From Alphaproteobacteria bacterium (GTDB lineage Bacteria > Pseudomonadota > Alphaproteobacteria > UBA8366), in the NCBI GenBank assembly GCA_009377445.1, contig WHUA01000002.1, forward strand, positions 1-64,000: a stretch of 64,000 bases of DNA. Direction: 5' to 3'. The translations under genes were made by a program, and so were the position numbers. The number at the start of each line of letters is the position of its first letter. The first letter of the stretch is position 1. Below the pieces are notes generated by a model. That model was not told where the DNA came from. It saw only the letters and a program-made list of their open reading frames with translations, and did not search any database. This document shows, piece by piece, positions 54,706 through 62,201 of this stretch.

Positions 54706-55209
54706 ATGAGCGAACGAATACGCGCCGTATGCACGTCCACCGAAGGTCTCCATCGCGGGATGAAGGATGTCGCCGATGCGATCGGCACGCTGCTGGTCGA
54801 TGCGTTTCATTTTCTGGCGCTGTTTGCGATCGGGGCGACGACTGTGTGGTCGGCCGTCACCGCCTTCGTCGGAATGACGGCGAAAGGCCACGCCGGCCTC
54901 GAAGACATCCTGCTGCTGTTCATCTATCTCGAAATCGGCGCCATGGTGGGCATCTACTTCAAGACCGCACGGCTGCCGGTGCGCTACCTCATCTATATCG
55001 CCATTACCGCGCTCAGCCGGGTGCTCATCGAGATCGTGGGGGCAGAGCATCGCACCGGCACGGACCTTCTGGTCATTGCCGGCGCCATCCTGATGCTGTC
55101 ACTCGCCGTACTGGTGCTGCGGTTCGGTTCGCACCGGTACCCGTCCGAAGCGCCAGCGGCCGATCTTCAGCCGGCAGAGACCGCCGCCGAGCCTGCGGCC
55201 GAGCGATGA
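54706..55209 (+). CDS. psiE: PsiE-type membrane protein
   Basis: A 167-residue protein with four membrane segments (VDAFHFLALFAIGATTVWSA, LEDILLLFIYLEIGAMVGIY, YLIYIAITALSRVLIEIVG, LLVIAGAILMLSLAVLVLRF). The FIYLEIGAMVGIYFKTARLP and RYLIYIAITALSR segments match the phosphate-starvation-inducible PsiE family, whose molecular role is unknown. The ATG at 54706 has GGGGGGAC 7 bp upstream, which favours it over the longer frame. Confidence 0.88.
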   Translation: MSERIRAVCTSTEGLHRGMKDVADAIGTLLVDAFHFLALFAIGATTVWSAVTAFVGMTAKGHAGLEDILLLFIYLEIGAMVGIYFKTARLPVRYLIYIAITALSRVLIEIVGAEHRTGTDLLVIAGAILMLSLAVLVLRFGSHRYPSEAPAADLQPAETAAEPAAER

Positions 55210-55316
55210 CCCCGCCGCGGAAGAATGCCGCTATTTCTTGCCGCTCTCGTCGAACACGCAAACGGGCTGATGACTTGGCATCCGCTCACGCCACGCATGC
55301 ACCGAGCACTGGCCGC

Positions 55317-55784
55317 TCACAATCGTTCGCCGGGCAATTGGCTGGCTTGCTTCACCCAAGCGACGAACTGAGCTTCGTCGAGTTGGTCCTCGTAGATGTC
55401 GAGGTAGCGCACTTCCTTGTGCTTGGACGCGCCGGGCGGGACAGGACGCAGCGACGCGCCGCGGAAAAAAGTCACCTTCACGTACTTCGTGAAGCAATGA
55501 AAGCTGAGGAACCAGACCCGGTCCTCGACGCCATAGAAGGGCGAGTTCCATTTGACCGCCTTGCGCACGCCGGGGACGGTGCGCGCGATGAGCGCGTCGA
55601 GGCGGCGCCCGACGTCACGCTTCCAGCCCGGCATGGCCGCGATGTAGGCCTGCACGGGAGCGTCGCCGTCGGCCTTCGCGATCTGAGGGTTACCGCCGGC
55701 GAGGAGGGTCGGCTTCGCAGCGACCCGCTCGGCGGCAGCCTTCTTTGCGACCTTCACCGACTTCTCGGATATCTTGGCCCTCAT
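55317..55784 (-). CDS. DUF1801 (YdhG-like) protein
   Basis: A 155-residue protein. A basic N-terminus (MRAKISEKSVKVAKKAAAER) precedes the DUF1801 domain: VQAYIAAMPGWKRDVGRRLD, KAVKWNSPFYGVEDRVWFLS, FHCFTKYVKVTFFRGASLRP, VRYLDIYEDQLDEAQFVAWV. The TAGGAGTG site before the ATG at 55784 decides the start over a longer frame. DUF1801 is a small iron-binding-like (frataxin-fold) domain of unclear role. It lies downstream of the SRPBCC gene on the same strand. Confidence 0.9.
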   Translation of the reverse strand: MRAKISEKSVKVAKKAAAERVAAKPTLLAGGNPQIAKADGDAPVQAYIAAMPGWKRDVGRRLDALIARTVPGVRKAVKWNSPFYGVEDRVWFLSFHCFTKYVKVTFFRGASLRPVPPGASKHKEVRYLDIYEDQLDEAQFVAWVKQASQLPGERL

Positions 55785-55840
55785 GTTCACTCCTATCCAG
55801 CGGTACGTCGCCCGCTGCGCCAATTGGTGGCATACGAACC

Positions 55841-56251
55841 TCAGTCTATCCGCTCCAGGACCTCCTCCAGGGCATCCAGGAACCGCGGCCACCCGCCCTT
55901 GGCGCCCTGGTAGGCCTGCTGCTGATCCGGCCGGAAGCCCGACTGCTCCATGCGCAGGTGGGTCCCCGTGCTCGTAGGGGTGAGAGTCCAAGTGACGACA
56001 CTCTCCAGGCCATAGGCGCCCCACGTGTACGACAACGTTTTGGTCGGCTCGACGGCCAGGACCCGACAGTCGACGGCGCCCCAGTCTGCGCGGAGATTGA
56101 AACGGTGGTCCACGACAGGCTTGAAGTCGTTCTTCATGAGCCACTCCTCGATCAGGTGTGGTTGCGTGAGCGCGCGCCAAATCTTTTCCGGCGGAAAAGG
56201 TATCTCCCGCTCGACAATGACGGAAAGCGTTTCGGCCGCGGGTTTGCTCAT
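55841..56251 (-). CDS. SRPBCC (AHSA1-type) domain protein
   Basis: A 136-residue protein with the family's start ETLSVIVEREIPFPPEKIWR, WRALTQPHLIEEWLMKNDFK, DCRVLAVEPTKTLSYTWGAY and the final helix GWPRFLDALEEVLERID. It forms a hydrophobic pocket that may bind a small molecule. It overlaps the ArsR gene by 4 bp (ATGA), so the two are translationally coupled, a very common ArsR-AHSA1 pair. Confidence 0.93.
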   Translation of the reverse strand: MSKPAAETLSVIVEREIPFPPEKIWRALTQPHLIEEWLMKNDFKPVVDHRFNLRADWGAVDCRVLAVEPTKTLSYTWGAYGLESVVTWTLTPTSTGTHLRMEQSGFRPDQQQAYQGAKGGWPRFLDALEEVLERID

Positions 56252-56571
56252 TGGTCCATCCTTTTGAGTAGATCTTCGAGGTGGTCGAACCGGCTTTGCC
56301 AGAAGCCGGCCATTTGGCTTGTCCAGTCGATCAGCGGGGCCAAGGCGCCGAGTTGCGCGCTATAGTGCGTCTGGCGACCTTCGTGGCGGTCGCGCACAAG
56401 CCCGGCCTGCTTCAGGATCCCAAGATGCTTTGAGACGGCCGGTTGCGAGATCCCGGCCCGAGCCGTCAGAGCCCCGACCGTCTTCTCTCCTTCGCGGCAC
56501 AGTCGTTCGAAGAGAGCCCGCCGAGTCGGATCGGCGAGCGTTCTGAAGAGCATATCGTGAGCGTTCGGCAT
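56248..56571 (-). CDS. ArsR-family transcriptional regulator
   Basis: A 107-residue winged-helix protein (FRTLADPTRRALFERLCREG, KTVGALTARAGISQPAVSKH, LGILKQAGLVRDRHEGRQTH, YSAQLGALAPLIDW). There is no metal-binding ELCVCDL, so it belongs to the non-metal branch that controls the coupled SRPBCC gene. The AT-rich gap 56572-56640 upstream should hold the promoter. Confidence 0.92.
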   Translation of the reverse strand: MPNAHDMLFRTLADPTRRALFERLCREGEKTVGALTARAGISQPAVSKHLGILKQAGLVRDRHEGRQTHYSAQLGALAPLIDWTSQMAGFWQSRFDHLEDLLKRMDQ

Positions 56572-56737
56572 TTGGGATCGATAACCTATTGGCTATTGAT
56601 TGACGTATAACCGCCGAGATATGTATGTGTCAAGCGGAAGCAACGTCCGGGAGTCCGGCGGATTGCTAAGCCGGCTCACTGTTTCGTGAACGCCGCCGCC
56701 CCTGAATAGGCATCCTTGAATTTACTATACCCCGTTG

Positions 56738-56758
56738 GTTATGCATTATCGTTATCGA
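56738..56758. promoter_or_regulatory. Fur-hexamer-like sequence upstream of the pirin gene
   Basis: GTTATGCATTATCGTTATC (reverse: GATAACGATAATGCATAAC) matches the 19-bp Fur consensus at about 14 positions. It lies about 95 bp before the pirin start. Regulation by iron is only suggested. Confidence 0.35.
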
Positions 56759-56852
56759 ACGTGGTCGCGACGACGTGGTGATGCGCTTCATGTTGCTGCT
56801 ATCCGCCGATGCCTGCGCTATGCAACTTTGTAAACAGCCCCAGGAGGCGCCG

Positions 56853-57770
56853 ATGAGCTGGCAACCCGCGAAAGAGGCCGACTGTTCGGTTCCGGACGAC
56901 TGCCCGGCCGTGGAAACCGTGATCGTCCCGAAATCGCGGGATATCGGCGGCTTTGCCGTGCGCCGCGCGCTCCCCTCCTCGCGGCGGCGCATGATCGGTC
57001 CCTTCATCTTCCTGGATCAGATGGGTCCCGCCTCCCTGCCGAAAGGCAAGGGCCTCGACGTCCGGCCGCACCCGCATATCGGGCTCTCGACCATGACCTG
57101 GCTGGTCGACGGCGAGATCATGCACCGCGACAGCATCGGCTCCGTGCAGGCGATCCGCCCCGGCGAGGTCAACTGGATGACCGCCGGGTCGGGCATCGCC
57201 CATTCCGAGCGGACGCCGGACGCGCTGCGCCCGGACGGGCCGCGCCTGTTCGGCGTGCAGACCTGGCTCGCCCTGCCGAAGAAGCACGAGGAGACCGCAC
57301 CCCGTTTCGAGCACCACAAGGCGGAAGCGCTGCCGCGGATCGAAGGCGACGGCGTCTACGCGACCCTGGTCGCCGGAACGGGCTGGGGCAAGCGGTCGCC
57401 GGTCGGCGTGTTCTCGGAGACGGTTTTCGCCGACGTGCGGCTTTCGGGCGGCGCCACCCTCACCGTCCCGGCGGAACACGAGGAGCGCGGCCTGTACATC
57501 CTGACCGGCGGCGTCGACATCGCGGGCGAAGCCTTCGAGGCCGGCACGCTTCTCGCGCTGCGCCCCGGCGATCCGGTCGACGTGCGGGCGCGCGGCCGGA
57601 CGCATCTGATCGCGCTGGGCGGCGAGACCGCGGACGGGCCGCGCCACATCTGGTGGAACTTCGTCTCCAGCTCCGCCGAGCGCATCGAGCAGGCGAAGGC
57701 CGACTGGAAGGCCGGCCGCTTCGCCAAGGTCACGGGCGACGACGAGTTCATTCCCCTGCCCGAGGGGTGA
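56853..57770 (+). CDS. Pirin family protein
   Basis: A 305-residue bicupin. Metal-binding His in RPHPHIGLSTMTWLVDGEIM and HRDSIG, then MTAGSGIAHSERTP, fit pirins, which hold Fe in the N-terminal cupin and include quercetinases and transcription cofactors. The start RRALPSSRRRMIGPFIFLDQ, MGPASLPKG is canonical. The ATG at 56853 has CAGGAGGCG just before it; the longer frame lacks family similarity. Function here unknown. Confidence 0.93.
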   Translation: MSWQPAKEADCSVPDDCPAVETVIVPKSRDIGGFAVRRALPSSRRRMIGPFIFLDQMGPASLPKGKGLDVRPHPHIGLSTMTWLVDGEIMHRDSIGSVQAIRPGEVNWMTAGSGIAHSERTPDALRPDGPRLFGVQTWLALPKKHEETAPRFEHHKAEALPRIEGDGVYATLVAGTGWGKRSPVGVFSETVFADVRLSGGATLTVPAEHEERGLYILTGGVDIAGEAFEAGTLLALRPGDPVDVRARGRTHLIALGGETADGPRHIWWNFVSSSAERIEQAKADWKAGRFAKVTGDDEFIPLPEG

Positions 57771-57827
57771 GAAGAGCCTGCCCGCTACAAGAGCTTCGGC
57801 GACCGCCGAGCCGCGCCGCCAGCGTTT

Positions 57828-58126
57828 CCCTCTCCGCCCCGTGGCTACGAGATTCACACATCCGTTAGAACTTGGCCGTACCTAGCATGTGAGCCGCAAG
57901 CGATTGTCATCCAACTCTTTTCCCTCCCCCCTTGCGGGGGAGGGCCAGGGTGGGGGGTGGGCGCACGCCAGACATTCGGGCGCCCCAAACGCGGCTTACC
58001 CCCCACCTAAATCCTCCCCCGCAAGGGGGGAGGACTTTGCAGTTTGCTGACTAGCCTCGCTTTTTCCGATCAAGAGCTGAGCGAGGACATGTGTGAATGC
58101 CGTAGCCGCCACTCCGGCGGAGAGGG
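57828..58126. repeat. Family (ii) element with its interior replaced by a TIR-bounded insert
   Basis: The outer arms CCCTCTCCGCCCC (57828-57840) and CCGCCACTCCGGCGGAGAGG (58106-58125) are those of family ii, but the inner GGTGAGGTGGGG pair is missing. Instead a 265-bp segment is present, bounded by GTGGCTACGAGATTCACACA (57841) and its near-complement (58085-58108), enclosing a family-iii unit (57921-58034). Confidence 0.7.
57921..58034. repeat. Family (iii) C/G-tract inverted repeat
   Basis: TCCCTCCCCCCTTGCGGGGG with AGGGCCAGGGTGGGGGGTGG and, reversed, CCCCCACCTAAATCCTCCCC with CGCAAGGGGGGAGGAC. It lies inside the TIR-bounded insert of 57841-58108. Confidence 0.83.
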
Positions 58127-58138
58127 TACGAACCGGGC

Positions 58139-58606
58139 CTACGCGGGCACCGACATGCTTTCGAGGAAACGGGCGTATATTTCCGGCTTCATGAAGGCGA
58201 GATATTCCTTCTGCATCTCCGGCGTCAGGACCTCGACGAGGAAAGTGTTGTCGATCCAGAACTCGATCACCCGGAACAGGTCTTCGCCGCGCCAGCAGGT
58301 CCGCGCCTGCCAACCGTATTCCTTGGCGAGCGCGTGCACCTCCTTCTCGGCAAGCTTGGTGCTGATGGCGAGATGCGTTTCGCTGCCGGCCCGCCGCATC
58401 CGCTCGGCCTCGACCTCGTCCTGTCCCGGGACCATGACGAGGCCGGCGGGAAGAAACTCGATCGCGGTGCCGAATTTATCGCCTTCCATCGCGATATAGG
58501 AACCCTCGAAGACCGGGAACGGGAAGGCCCGGCCGCCCCAGAGGCGGGCCACCGCCTCCGCCGCGCGCGCGGGATCGTGGGAGGGAAAGGATGCGTGAAA
58601 CAGCAT
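58139..58606 (-). CDS. Hypothetical protein, possible VOC/glyoxalase fold
   Basis: A 155-residue protein. Features: start MLFHASFPSHDPARAAEAVA, then RLWGGRAFPFPVFEGSYIAM, GTAIEFLPAGLVMVPGQDEV, SETHLAISTKLAEKEVHALA, WRGEDLFRVIEFWIDNTFLV, EVLTPEM. The order beta-alpha-beta-beta-beta with His (FHASFP, THLAIS) and Glu (VIEFWIDN, EVLTP) in the positions used by VOC metalloenzymes suggests a glyoxalase-type fold, but no known subfamily was recognised. It is divergent from the carboxylesterase gene. Confidence 0.75.
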   Translation of the reverse strand: MLFHASFPSHDPARAAEAVARLWGGRAFPFPVFEGSYIAMEGDKFGTAIEFLPAGLVMVPGQDEVEAERMRRAGSETHLAISTKLAEKEVHALAKEYGWQARTCWRGEDLFRVIEFWIDNTFLVEVLTPEMQKEYLAFMKPEIYARFLESMSVPA

Positions 58607-58759
58607 GGCCGTGCTCCTCGAAATGTAAAGCCGGCGCGATACTGGGCGCGATACGTTTCCATTGCATGTCGCCGCCGTCGCGACCGTGTTTCAATTGTTT
58701 CTGCGATTAGCCCGCCTCGGAAATAGCCGCTATCCTGATCCGAGCAGGAGGAGGCCGCC

Positions 58760-60334
58760 ATGAACATCCAGACACGACCGACCGACGCCATCGTCGAAAC
58801 CGCGAGCGGCAAGCTGCGCGGCGCCGCCAGGGGCGGCGTCTACAGCTTCAAGGGCATCCGCTACGGCGCGTCGACCGCGGGGGCGCGGCGCTTCCTGCCG
58901 CCCGCGCCGCCGGAAGCCTGGTCCGGCATCCGCGACGCCTTCGAATACGGCCCGCGCGCGCCGCAGCAGGACGGCGCGATCCGCCCTGCCAACGCGTGGA
59001 TTCGCGACCGGAACCCGATAGGCGAAGACTGCCTCGTCCTCAACGTCTTCACGCCGGGGCTCGGCGACGGCGGCAAGCGGCCGGTGATGGTCTATTTCCA
59101 CGGCGGCGGATACGGGCGCGGCTCCGGCGGCTGCACAGGGCTCGACGGCAGCAACCTCGCCCGCATCGGCGACGTGGTCGTGGTGACGCTGAACCACCGC
59201 CTCAACGCCTTCGGCTTCGCCTACCTCGCGGGGATCGGCGGCGAGCGCTTCGCGGAGGCGGCCAATGCCGGCGTGCTCGACCTAGTCGCCGCGCTCCGCT
59301 GGGTGCGGGACCATGCCGCGGCCTTCGGCGGCGACGCCGGCAACGTCACCATCTTCGGGCAGTCGGGCGGCGGGTCGAAGGTCGCCGTCTGCATGACGAT
59401 GCCCGAAGCGAAGGGCCTGTTTCACAAGGCGATCATGCAGAGCTCGTCCTCGCATCTCCGCCTCGCCACGGAGGAGAACGCGGTACGCACGGCGCACCGC
59501 CTGCTCGCCGAGCTGGGGATCGACAAGGCGCAGGCGGCAAAACTGCAGGACGTGCCGGTGGAGAAGCTCTGCGCCGCCTACGGCGCGACCGTCGCCGCGT
59601 TCAACGCCAACGACAGCTTCCGCCCCGTCGTCGACGGCCACAGCGTGCCGAACCATCCCTTCGACCTTGGCGCGCCGAACCTGGCCGCCGACATCCCGCT
59701 GCTGATCGGCACCTGCGAGACGGAGAAGTCCTTCTACGACATCGTCCTCGACCCGAAGGACCTGCCGATGTCCGAGGACAAGCTGCTGAAGGCGGTCGCC
59801 CGCTTCGTCGGCATCGGCGAGGATGCGGCCCGCGACCTGATCGCCGGCTACCGCGAGGACCGGCCCGGCATATCGGGACGCGACCTCTACAACGTCGTTA
59901 CCAGCGACCACATGTACCGGCGGAACGCGATCGAGGCGGCGGAGCTGAAGATGCGGCAGGGCGGCGCGCCCGCATGGCTCTACGAGTTCACCTGGAAGAC
60001 GCCGGCGCTGGGCGGCATGCTGAAGACGCCGCACACGCTCTGCCTGCCCTTCGTCTTCGGCAACACGGAGATCGCGAAAGAGTTCACCGGCGCCGGTGCG
60101 GAACAGGACGCGATGACGAAAGCCGTCATGGGCGCCTGGATCGCGTTTGCGCGGACCGGCAACCCGAATCATTCGGGCCTGCCGAAATGGACGCCCTACG
60201 ACACGGCGAAGCGCCCGACGATGGTCTTCGACGACGCGTGCCGCCTCGCGCACGACCCGAAGCCGGAAGACCGGGCCCGCATCAACGCCTGCCCGCGGTT
60301 CATCTCCGACATGCAGTTCCCGATGCCCGATTAG
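58760..60334 (+). CDS. Type-B carboxylesterase/lipase
   Basis: A 524-residue alpha/beta-hydrolase. The nucleophile elbow is TIFGQSGGGSKVA, the oxyanion loop YFHGGGYGRGSGG, Glu is in LIGTCETEKSF and His in LKTPHTLCLPFVFGN, so the triad is complete. The start GAARGGVYSFKGIRYGASTA is typical. No signal peptide is seen, so it is probably cytosolic. GAGGAGGCC precedes the ATG. It ends 10 bp before GIY-YIG gene 2. Confidence 0.93.
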   Translation: MNIQTRPTDAIVETASGKLRGAARGGVYSFKGIRYGASTAGARRFLPPAPPEAWSGIRDAFEYGPRAPQQDGAIRPANAWIRDRNPIGEDCLVLNVFTPGLGDGGKRPVMVYFHGGGYGRGSGGCTGLDGSNLARIGDVVVVTLNHRLNAFGFAYLAGIGGERFAEAANAGVLDLVAALRWVRDHAAAFGGDAGNVTIFGQSGGGSKVAVCMTMPEAKGLFHKAIMQSSSSHLRLATEENAVRTAHRLLAELGIDKAQAAKLQDVPVEKLCAAYGATVAAFNANDSFRPVVDGHSVPNHPFDLGAPNLAADIPLLIGTCETEKSFYDIVLDPKDLPMSEDKLLKAVARFVGIGEDAARDLIAGYREDRPGISGRDLYNVVTSDHMYRRNAIEAAELKMRQGGAPAWLYEFTWKTPALGGMLKTPHTLCLPFVFGNTEIAKEFTGAGAEQDAMTKAVMGAWIAFARTGNPNHSGLPKWTPYDTAKRPTMVFDDACRLAHDPKPEDRARINACPRFISDMQFPMPD

Positions 60335-60344
60335 ACCGACGCTC

Positions 60345-60635
60345 ATGAAGGGCGGTTGGGTCTACATTATGACGAACAGGCCGCACGGCACGCTCTACGT
60401 GGGCGTCACCTCCGATCTCGCGCGCCGGGCTTGGGAACACCGGGACGGCGTGGCCGAGGGCTTCACCAAGCGGTATGGCCTCAAGCAGCTCGTCTACGCG
60501 GAGCGTCACGATGAAATCCAATGGGCGATTCAGCGGGAAAAGAGGATCAAGCGCTGGCCGCGCGCCTGGAAGATCGATCTGATCCGGAAAATGAACCCGA
60601 CTTGGGCGGATTTATACGAGACGCTGCTGCAATAG
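60345..60635 (+). CDS. Small GIY-YIG endonuclease (copy 2)
   Basis: A 96-residue single-domain nuclease. GIY-YIG motif GGWVYIMTN...GTLYVGVT, catalytic Arg in LARRAWEHR, Glu in IQREKRIKRWPRAWK. It starts MKGGW like copy 1 at 18439. It ends 4 bp before an array of family-iv hairpins (60637-60880). No ribosome site stands out. The longer frame upstream overlaps the esterase and is discounted. Confidence 0.88.
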   Translation: MKGGWVYIMTNRPHGTLYVGVTSDLARRAWEHRDGVAEGFTKRYGLKQLVYAERHDEIQWAIQREKRIKRWPRAWKIDLIRKMNPTWADLYETLLQ

Positions 60636-60636
60636 G

Positions 60637-60880
60637 GATCGTCATTCGCCGGCTCGACCGGCGAATCCATGGCAGCGCCGCTTGGACAACCCGGTCGAGC
60701 CGGGTTGTGACGGTTCTTTTTTGGGCGTTAGAGCCAGTCTAAAGAAAATCGTCATTCGCCGGCTTGTGACGGTTCTTTTTTGAGCGTCAGAGCCAGTAAA
60801 AGAAAATCGTCATTCGCCGGCTCGACCGGCGAATCCATGGCAATGCCGCGTGGACAACCCGGTCGAGCCGGGTTGTGACG
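60637..60880. repeat. Family (iv) array, tandemly duplicated
   Basis: Forward (GTCATTCGCCGGCTCGACCG, then GCGAATCCATGG) and reverse (TGGACAACCCGGTCGAGCCG, then GGTTGTGACG) units occur at 60640-60711 and again at 60809-60880, almost base for base. Between them, a spacer with TTCTTTTTTGGGCGTTAGAG and CCAGTCTAAAGAAAATC is present twice, the second joined to a fused half unit (TCGCCGGCTTGTGACGG) at 60755-60772. This looks like tandem duplication with recombination inside a hairpin. Confidence 0.87.
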
Positions 60881-60953
60881 TGGGGTAATTTGACCGGCAG
60901 CCCGTGCTTCGCTGTAAGGTGGCGATTCCTTCGGCGGCCGAGGCAAGTTCAGG

Positions 60954-62195
60954 GTGCGAAATCTCATTCCGGTGTCGTCGCTGGCGCCGTTCCGGGTCCG
61001 GAGCTATCGCTTTCAGTGGCCCTCCGATCTCTTCACCTCCTGGGCGTTCGAGATGGAGACGCTCATCCTCGGCTGGTATGTGCTGGTGCATACCGATTCC
61101 GTGCTGCTGCTCGCGGTGTTCGGCTCGCTGCAGTTCATCGGCACGCTGTTCTCGCCGATGCTCGGCGTCGTCGCCGACAAGATGCCGCGCCGCACCGTGC
61201 TCTGCACGATGCGGGGCATCTTCACCGCGATCTCGTCCGTGCTGATGCTGCTCGCGCTGGCGGACCTGATGAACCCGGTCTACGTCTTCGTGCTGTCGGC
61301 GCTGGCCGGCATCGTGCGGCCGTCCGACCTGGTGGTGCGCAACGCGCTGATCGCCGACACGATCCCGGCCCGATACCTGACCAACGCGATGGGCCTGTCG
61401 CGCGCGACCGCGGATTCGGCGCGCATCGCCGGGGCGATCGCCGGCGCCGGGCTGTTCTCGCTGCTCGGGCTCGGGCCGGCCCTCGTGGTCGTCACCGCCT
61501 TCTACGCCATCAGCTTCCTGCTGAGCCTCGGCGTATACAAGGGCCGGCCGGGCGAAGGCCTGCCCGGCGTCGTCGCGCTGGCCGCGGCGCCGCGCTCCTT
61601 CTGGTACGACCTGAAGGAAGGCATCGCCTATGTCTGCAAGGCGCCGCAGATCCTCGCGCTGATGCTGCTCGCCTTCCTGATCAACCTGACCGCCTTCCCG
61701 GTCTCGCACGGCCTGCTGCCCTATGTCGCGCGCGAGATCTACCACCTGGATTCGAACGGGCTGGCGCAGCTCGTCGCCGGCTTCGCCACGGGCGCGCTGA
61801 TCGCCTCCATCGTCATGGCGCTGACCGGCGGCACGCGCTATTCCGCGCGCACGGCCTTCCTGCAATCGCTGATCTGGTACGTGCTGCTGCTGCTGTTCAG
61901 CCAGATCGAGATCCGCGAGGCGGGCATCGCCGTGCTGGTGCTGATCGGCATGGCGCAGGGCTTCGGCATGCTGGCGATTTTCATCGCGCTGCTCACCCAT
62001 TCCGCGCCCGGCTTCCGCGCCCGGGTGATGGGGGTGCGCTCGCTCGCGATCTACGGCCTGCCGATCGGCCTGGTCGCCGCGGGCGTGCTGATCGAGCGTA
62101 TCGGCTATCCGGCAACCGTGCTGCTCTACGCCGGCATCGGCATCTTCTTCACCGTCGCGATCGCGGTGGTGTGGCGGAAGGCGGTGTGGGATTGA
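60954..62195 (+). CDS. MFS transporter (MFS_3/EntS-like)
   Basis: A 413-residue inner-membrane protein with 12 membrane segments. The start is GTG at 60954 (MRNLIPVSSLAPFRVRSYRF). The TM1 region FQWPSDLFTSWAFEMETLIL, the loop MLGVVADKMPRRTVLCTMRG and the NALIADTIPARYLTNAMGLS segment are those of the MFS_3 branch, some of which export siderophores (EntS). A GAGGCAAGTTCAGG precedes the GTG. Its stop is 6 bp before the convergent VWA gene. Confidence 0.9.
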   Translation: MRNLIPVSSLAPFRVRSYRFQWPSDLFTSWAFEMETLILGWYVLVHTDSVLLLAVFGSLQFIGTLFSPMLGVVADKMPRRTVLCTMRGIFTAISSVLMLLALADLMNPVYVFVLSALAGIVRPSDLVVRNALIADTIPARYLTNAMGLSRATADSARIAGAIAGAGLFSLLGLGPALVVVTAFYAISFLLSLGVYKGRPGEGLPGVVALAAAPRSFWYDLKEGIAYVCKAPQILALMLLAFLINLTAFPVSHGLLPYVAREIYHLDSNGLAQLVAGFATGALIASIVMALTGGTRYSARTAFLQSLIWYVLLLLFSQIEIREAGIAVLVLIGMAQGFGMLAIFIALLTHSAPGFRARVMGVRSLAIYGLPIGLVAAGVLIERIGYPATVLLYAGIGIFFTVAIAVVWRKAVWD

Positions 62196-62201
62196 GCGCC
62201 G

